Notes under the pieces: model-generated
Told to the model about the DNA's origin: nothing
Seen by the model: only the letters and a program-made list of their open reading frames with translations
The model's database searches: none
Shown here: piece by piece, positions 7,605 through 12,083 of the stretch
How positions within the stretch are numbered: the stretch's first letter is position 1
Layout of the letters: every line of letters starts with the position of its first letter
Position numbers and translations under genes: made by a program
Source of the DNA: Burkholderiales bacterium
Lineage (GTDB): Bacteria; Pseudomonadota; Gammaproteobacteria; Burkholderiales; UBA11063
Direction: 5' to 3'
Length of the DNA: 12,083 nt
Assembly (NCBI GenBank): GCA_026461645.1
Contig: JAPJMP010000130.1
Coordinates: 1 to 12,083 of the forward strand

Positions 7605-9359
7605 ATGACAATGCGTAAATTAATTTTCTGGGGTAGCGCATTAAACATTTTATTATTGCTTGTTGCTCCACAATTAAATACCGCTCACTATGACCCGCTT
7701 CCGGAGTTTTGGGGTGAAACTGCCTTTGCTTGGTTAGGAATTAGTTTATTTTTAATTATTTGTTTTTATTTTAAAAATTTATCAATTCCAACGATTACAA
7801 TCCCACTAGTTTTATTTGCTATTATTTTATTAATTCAGCCCTACTTTTTACATATCGATTTTATTGGTTTATCTTATATAGCCGCTTTAGAAATGTGTCT
7901 TTGTGTTTTACTTGCTGTAGCAATTAGCACATTAATTACTCAATACGGACGCGAGCAAATTTTATTAATCATTAGTTATGCATTACTTATCGGTGCAATT
8001 TTACAGTCACTTTTAGGTTTAATTCAATATTTAGATTTACTTAAATTATTTCCTTGGGTATTTTATGACTCAGCTCACCCCAACAGCGATATTTTTGGTC
8101 ATTTTGGCCAGCGCAATCATTATTGCCATTATTTAAGCTGGGGTGTATTTAGTTTAATTTATTTATATCTAAAAGATAAAATTAGATTTCCACTATTTGT
8201 GGGATTAATTGTCTGGTTAAGTTTTAGTATAACTATAGCTTCTTCTCGCAGTGTCTTTTTATATTTTACTCTTGCCACTATAATTTCTGGGATATTTTAT
8301 TTTAAAAATCGCAATCTATTATTTAAAAATTTATTTTTTACCATTTTAGGCGTAAGTGTTTTTTTAGTAGCCTTTGAATATCTTTACCCCTTAATTCATC
8401 AATTAATTTCTCACCATAATCAAAGTGATAGTGGGTTACAAAGACTTACTAGTGATTTAGCCGATAATTCTCTTACCGGCAGACGTCTTATTGAATGGAA
8501 AAAAGCTTTAATCGTATTTAAATCTCATCCATTGCTTGGGGCTGGTTGGAATGAATATGCCAAGCAAAGTGTTTATTTACAATTATTATTTCCCAATGCA
8601 CCAGCAAATAGTGGTTTATTTACCAATTGTCATAATCTTATTTTACAATTAATGGCTGAAACAGGCATTATTGGGACTGTAATTGCAGTTGCTGGAATAT
8701 TTATCATTATAATGCAAATGTTTAAAAACAATAATATTGAAAATGTAGTTTTATTATGCCTTATTTTTACCACTATTGCACATAGTATGGTTGAATATCC
8801 ATTATGGTATATTTATTTTTTTGGCCCATTAATCATATACTTATCCTTTAATCAGCCGTTATGTAATATAAATAGCAATGTTGCAGCTTCAATTACTTCA
8901 ATTCCAATTGTCGTTATGGTCTATTTAATGTTCTCCTGCTCACTTATTTATAATACAGTTAGTACCTACAGTGATGCTCCAAGTGACTATCGCGATTACA
9001 AAATTGAAGCCGGATATTTAAAACAGTTAGTTGATTCTGATGTTTTCTGGGCATATCCAGCACTTTATAATTTGGATAGTTATTTGAATTTAGATGAAGC
9101 TAATACTAATAAGTTTTTTACTCTTGCGCAGCAGCAACATTATATTAATTTATTGACTAACTTTCACCCTTATCCAGACGACATTATAAAACAAGCAATT
9201 CTAGATTGGAATAACGGTCAATATGATCAAGCTAAGGCTAAAATTAATCTAGCGTTAGTTGCGTTTCCAGTTTATAAAAATAGTTTTTTAAGTGATCTAA
9301 AAAACCCCAAATATGCAACTATGCTCTCTATGGTTAACAACTATAAACAATTAAAATGA
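7605..9359 (+). CDS. PglL/WaaL-family O-oligosaccharyltransferase (Wzy_C domain)
   Basis: This is an inner-membrane enzyme of the family that moves a lipid-linked glycan onto protein (PglL) or lipid A-core (WaaL) on the periplasmic side. From ATG 7605 it has 584 residues, with about 12-13 predicted membrane segments in residues 6-449 and a soluble tail of about 135 residues. Family marks include GHFGQRNH (about 165-172), ASSR (about 212-215), TGRRLIEWKKAL...HPLLGAGWNEY (about 291-318) and HNLILQLMAETG, whose H343 matches the family's essential periplasmic histidine. VEYPLWYIYF after it is typical of PglL-type proteins, which favours protein glycosylation, but no glycan genes are nearby to confirm this. 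I chose ATG 7605 because TGGAG (7591-7595) lies 9 nt upstream; an in-frame ATG at 7590 overlaps that site. upp follows after 10 bp. Confidence 0.88.
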   Translation: MTMRKLIFWGSALNILLLLVAPQLNTAHYDPLPEFWGETAFAWLGISLFLIICFYFKNLSIPTITIPLVLFAIILLIQPYFLHIDFIGLSYIAALEMCLCVLLAVAISTLITQYGREQILLIISYALLIGAILQSLLGLIQYLDLLKLFPWVFYDSAHPNSDIFGHFGQRNHYCHYLSWGVFSLIYLYLKDKIRFPLFVGLIVWLSFSITIASSRSVFLYFTLATIISGIFYFKNRNLLFKNLFFTILGVSVFLVAFEYLYPLIHQLISHHNQSDSGLQRLTSDLADNSLTGRRLIEWKKALIVFKSHPLLGAGWNEYAKQSVYLQLLFPNAPANSGLFTNCHNLILQLMAETGIIGTVIAVAGIFIIIMQMFKNNNIENVVLLCLIFTTIAHSMVEYPLWYIYFFGPLIIYLSFNQPLCNINSNVAASITSIPIVVMVYLMFSCSLIYNTVSTYSDAPSDYRDYKIEAGYLKQLVDSDVFWAYPALYNLDSYLNLDEANTNKFFTLAQQQHYINLLTNFHPYPDDIIKQAILDWNNGQYDQAKAKINLALVAFPVYKNSFLSDLKNPKYATMLSMVNNYKQLK

Positions 9360-9369
9360 AAGGCCAATC

Positions 9370-9993
9370 ATGGTAACTTTAATCACTCACCCATTAATTC
9401 AACATAAATTATTTCTAATGCGCAATAAAGACACATGTTCTAAGGATTTTCGTCAATTATCTTTCGAAATCTCACAAATGCTAGGCTATGAAGCAATGCG
9501 CAATCTTGAAACTAAATTAACCCCGGTTGAAACGCCATTAGCAACAACTAAAGTTATTGCACTTAGTGCTAAAAAAATTGCTTTGGTGCCAATTTTACGT
9601 GCTGGCCTTATTATGTCTGATGCTATTTCTAATATTGTGCCAAATGCTAAGATTGGCCATATTGGAATTTATCGTAACCCTCAAACTCATGAGCCAATTG
9701 AATATTTTAGTAAGCTTCCTAATGATATTGGTTCTTGTAGTGTATTTTTATTAGATCCAATGTTAGCCACCGGATACTCTGCTGCAGCTGCAATTAAAAT
9801 TCTAAAACAAAAAGGAGTTAAAGATATCACCTTTGTTTCAATTCTTGCCGCACCTGAAGGTGTTGATTATTTATCTAATGCCCATCCAGACATGAAAATT
9901 TATACTGGAGCAATTGATGAGAAGTTAAATGAAAATCTATATATCATTCCGGGTCTTGGGGATGCTGGAGATAGAATCTTTGGCACTTACTAA
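9370..9993 (+). CDS. upp: Uracil phosphoribosyltransferase
   Basis: This cytoplasmic salvage enzyme joins uracil and PRPP to give UMP. The 207 residues match the usual family length. Visible motifs are VPILRAGLIM (73-82), the PRPP-binding loop LLDPMLATGYSA (127-138) and the uracil-binding end YIIPGLGDAGDRIFGT (191-206). Most relatives I know have ATGGS where this one has ATGYS; the acidic residue and the ATG core are kept, so activity is expected. AAAGG lies 6 nt before the ATG. The gene follows the glycan ligase by 10 bp and is probably cotranscribed from the promoter near 7530. Its stop overlaps the stop of the opposing priA by 4 bp (9990-9993), and a strong hairpin starts 8 nt after it, inside priA. 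Confidence 0.96.
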   Translation: MVTLITHPLIQHKLFLMRNKDTCSKDFRQLSFEISQMLGYEAMRNLETKLTPVETPLATTKVIALSAKKIALVPILRAGLIMSDAISNIVPNAKIGHIGIYRNPQTHEPIEYFSKLPNDIGSCSVFLLDPMLATGYSAAAAIKILKQKGVKDITFVSILAAPEGVDYLSNAHPDMKIYTGAIDEKLNENLYIIPGLGDAGDRIFGTY

Positions 9994-11972
9994 ACTTCAA
10001 GGGCATCTATATCTAGATGCCAATTTAAATTGCTGGGGATTTTATACTGCTGCGTAATTACAACTACAAGCTTATCTAAAAAAACTTGTAAATTCATGCG
10101 GTTGGCACTGCTAATTAAAATTTGCATTCGGTCTTTACCATTTAATCTTTGAATAACTGATGGCACTGCAGGACTTATTGTAATGTCAGGGACTGCTAGT
10201 TGCTTTAAAATCGGATAAATTTTAGTAATATAACTATTAACTTTTTGCTGAGTGCTGCCGCTGATGCGTAAAACCGCATAATTTACATAAGGTGGTAAAT
10301 TTAAATCTTTTCTTATCTTTATAGCATAATTGGCAAAACCCGCAAAATCATTGTTACTTAAATAACTATACAACTCGTGCTTTGGATAATTAGTTTGTAA
10401 TAACACTAAACCTTTTTTATCTCCCCTTCCAGCTCTTCCAGCAACCTGAGTTAATTGAGTGTACAAATGTTCACTACTTCTAAAATCAAAACTAAACAAA
10501 CCATTATCAATATTTAGCCCCACCACTAAGGTTAAATTATGAAAATCATGTCCTTTAGTTAAAATTTGCGTACCTACTAAAATATCTACCTCATTATTTT
10601 TTATTTTTTGATACACTTGATTAAATGCACTTTTGGTTTTTAATGTGTCTTGATCAATGCGCAAAATTCTTGCCGTAGGGAAATTATCAATTAATACTTG
10701 TTCTATTTTTTGAGTGCCACTGCCCAAGGTTTGAAGATAGTGGCTATTACAAGCTGGACAAGTAATTGGCACTGATTTTTTCTGCCCACATTTATGACAT
10801 CTTAATTGATTATTCAAGTGATGAAACACTAAATTTACCGAGCAATTGCTGCAGCTAGCAATCCAGCCACAATGATAACAGCGGATTAATGGAGAAAATC
10901 CACGACGGTTAATAAAAACCATGCTCATTTCTTTTAAAGCTAGGCGTTTTTCTATTTCGTTTAACGCAACAGTACTTAGATCGCTATGTCCCTCTTCAAG
11001 ATTTAAATCAATTAAGCGTAATTCTGGTAATTGCGAATTTAATACAGCGCGACTCTTTAATTCATATAAATTATATTTTCCCAGTTTATAATTATATAAG
11101 CTTTCAAAAGATGGAGTTGCTGACCCCAGAATAATTGGAATATTATTATATTTTGCCCGCCATACGGCTAAATCACGCGCATGATAACGAAAACTATCCT
11201 GCTGTTTATACGATTGATCATGTTCTTCATCAATAATAATTATGCCTAAGTGCTTAAATGGAGTAAAAATTGCCAAACGGGTACCAATGATTATTTGCAC
11301 GCTCCCATCTTTTGCGCCAGTATATGCACTATAGCGCTCGTTATTTGTGGATTTACTCGTTGCAATTACAATATTTGCATCGCTAAAGCGTAACTTAAAC
11401 CGTTCTACCAATTGAGGAGTTAAATTAATTTCAGGTACCAATAGCAAAATTTGTTTTCCTTGTTTAATCACTTGATTAATTAATTCCAAATATACCTCAG
11501 TTTTACCACTTCCAGTTACACCAAATAAAATATTGACATTAAAAGCATTAAGTTTCTCTTGTAGTGTATTAACTATAGTTTGTTGCTGTGGATTTAAGAG
11601 TAAAGGAGATGTTGGTGCCAAATTGACAACTGATTTATTTTTTTTAAATTTATTGTTTATTTCGGTATTACTTTTTAAGGCTAGTGGAATGGCACAAAAT
11701 AAACTTTGTCCCAAGGGATAATGATAGTATCGCGAAGCAAAATCAAGTAATTGCAGTATCTCGGCATTAATTTTTTCCATAAACACTTTATTGATAGGTT
11801 TTAAAGTTTTACCATCAGTTGTTACTTGTTGCTTGCAATGCCAAACAAAACCAACTATTAGTTTATTGCGAAAATTAACTAACACGCGCGTTCCAATATC
11901 TAAAGCTTGATTATGGGTATAGCTAAATGAATGGTAAAGCGGTACATCCAATATTACTTCAATAAGGTACAA
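9990..11972 (-). CDS. priA: Primosomal replication protein N' (PriA helicase)
   Basis: PriA is a 3'-to-5' DNA helicase that recognises stalled forks and reloads the replisome. At 660 residues it is shorter than E. coli PriA (732) but complete. The N-terminal DNA-binding domain (about 1-100) opens with the typical VILDVPLYHSFSY. Helicase motifs follow: Walker A GVTGSGKT (151-158), DEEH (248-251), GSATPS (283-288), GTQILTKGHDF (467-477) and QVAGRAGRG (509-517). The eight zinc-binding cysteines are all present at 365, 368, 374, 377, 392, 395, 405 and 408. The C-terminal domain runs from about 545. The start is TTG with GGAGG (11978-11982) 5 nt upstream, and the sequence right after it matches the family N terminus. 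It is convergent with upp and divergent from whatever lies beyond the right edge. Confidence 0.97.
   Translation of the reverse strand: MYLIEVILDVPLYHSFSYTHNQALDIGTRVLVNFRNKLIVGFVWHCKQQVTTDGKTLKPINKVFMEKINAEILQLLDFASRYYHYPLGQSLFCAIPLALKSNTEINNKFKKNKSVVNLAPTSPLLLNPQQQTIVNTLQEKLNAFNVNILFGVTGSGKTEVYLELINQVIKQGKQILLLVPEINLTPQLVERFKLRFSDANIVIATSKSTNNERYSAYTGAKDGSVQIIIGTRLAIFTPFKHLGIIIIDEEHDQSYKQQDSFRYHARDLAVWRAKYNNIPIILGSATPSFESLYNYKLGKYNLYELKSRAVLNSQLPELRLIDLNLEEGHSDLSTVALNEIEKRLALKEMSMVFINRRGFSPLIRCYHCGWIASCSNCSVNLVFHHLNNQLRCHKCGQKKSVPITCPACNSHYLQTLGSGTQKIEQVLIDNFPTARILRIDQDTLKTKSAFNQVYQKIKNNEVDILVGTQILTKGHDFHNLTLVVGLNIDNGLFSFDFRSSEHLYTQLTQVAGRAGRGDKKGLVLLQTNYPKHELYSYLSNNDFAGFANYAIKIRKDLNLPPYVNYAVLRISGSTQQKVNSYITKIYPILKQLAVPDITISPAVPSVIQRLNGKDRMQILISSANRMNLQVFLDKLVVVITQQYKIPSNLNWHLDIDALEV
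10002..10021 (+). terminator. Hairpin just after upp, inside the end of priA; possible terminator
   Basis: The arms GGCATCTA (10002-10009) and TAGATGCC (10014-10021) pair perfectly over 8 bp around a TATC loop. It starts 8 nt after the upp stop and encodes the DIDA region of the PriA C terminus on the other strand. The sequence after it on the plus strand is AATTTAAATTG, which is AT-rich but not a T-run, and forms a 12-bp palindrome with the preceding C (10021-10032). It could end or stabilise upp transcripts. The hairpin is certain as sequence; the function is inferred. Confidence 0.42.
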
Positions 11973-11977
11973 TTAAA

Positions 11978-11982
11978 CCTCC
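11978..11982 (-). promoter_or_regulatory. Ribosome-binding site supporting the priA TTG start
   Basis: On the minus strand this is GGAGG, the full Shine-Dalgarno core, 5 nt before TTG 11972. No in-frame ATG lies near, and the family N terminus begins right here, so the TTG start is well supported. Confidence 0.85.
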
Positions 11983-12006
11983 ATTAAGTTGTTGATTATT
12001 AAGATC

Positions 12007-12034
12007 TTGACAACATATGTATTAAAAATATATT
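12007..12034 (+). promoter_or_regulatory. Near-consensus promoter pointing out of the right edge
   Basis: TTGACA at 12007-12012 matches the -35 consensus exactly, and TATATT at 12029-12034 matches the -10 at five of six bases, with 16 bp between them. Transcription would start near 12041 and run rightward, divergent from priA. An 8-bp palindrome AAGATCTT (12001-12008) overlaps the -35, and GTTGT (11988-11992) with ACAAC (12010-12014) makes a wider inverted repeat. This is the best-matching sigma-70 promoter in the window. Confidence 0.55.
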
Positions 12035-12063
12035 TAAAGCATAAAATCAAAAGCAAATAATAA

Positions 12064-12083
12064 ATGTTAACAAAGGTTTACGC
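12064..12083 (+). CDS. Possible start of a gene cut by the right edge
   Basis: ATG at 12064 opens a frame (MLTKVY) that is still open at the window end. It is about 23 nt downstream of the start predicted from the promoter at 12007-12034. No clear ribosome-binding site precedes it, and six codons cannot identify a protein. It is listed only because the promoter points to a gene here. Confidence 0.2.

Noticed and set aside
9557..9754. 65-codon frame within upp
   Set aside because: It overlaps the conserved PRPP-binding region of upp in another frame and has no separate start signal.
11533..11721. 62-codon plus-strand frame in priA
   Set aside because: It is antisense to the PriA helicase region around Walker A; coding on the minus strand is certain.

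Overview
This is a low-GC stretch (by eye about one third G+C) of a Gram-negative bacterial chromosome. It codes for an RND efflux pump with a lipoprotein adaptor, a periplasmic protein with a signal peptide, a PglL/WaaL-type glycan ligase, PriA, uracil phosphoribosyltransferase and glutamine-dependent NAD synthetase. The set suggests a low-GC beta- or gammaproteobacterium. I cannot name a genus from sequence alone.

Layout. At the left edge a small unrecognised protein with one predicted membrane segment (48-590, +) converges on nadE; the two stop codons overlap by 4 bp. A tight minus-strand run of four genes covers 587-7362. In transcription order it is a membrane-fusion lipoprotein (6226-7362), an HAE1-type RND pump (3008-6199), a periplasmic TPR-like protein (2196-2987) and nadE (587-2203). 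Gaps are 26 bp, 20 bp and an 8-bp overlap, so this looks like one operon. No outer-membrane channel gene and no regulator gene is present. The divergent intergenic region 7363-7604 holds candidate promoters and palindromes for both directions. Rightward from it run a PglL/WaaL-family ligase (7605-9359) and, 10 bp later, upp (9370-9993). upp converges on priA (9990-11972, -), again with a 4-bp stop overlap. Beyond priA a near-consensus promoter points out of the right edge.

How the genes relate. The adaptor and RND protein should form a drug or metabolite efflux pump that must borrow a TolC-like channel encoded elsewhere. The TPR-like protein sits where such a channel gene often lies. nadE, upp and priA are housekeeping genes for NAD synthesis, uracil salvage and replication restart, and have no obvious functional link to their operon partners.

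Points of interest. A TPR-like exported protein and NAD synthetase are attached to an efflux operon. A 14-bp palindrome lies in the pump promoter. Both convergent junctions, which have no intergenic space, carry hairpins inside the 3' end of the minus-strand gene. Three genes use GTG or TTG starts supported by ribosome-binding sites. I see no tRNA, rRNA, CRISPR array, insertion sequence or phage gene, and no convincing evidence of a wholly new system. No gene-free stretch exceeds 300 bases.
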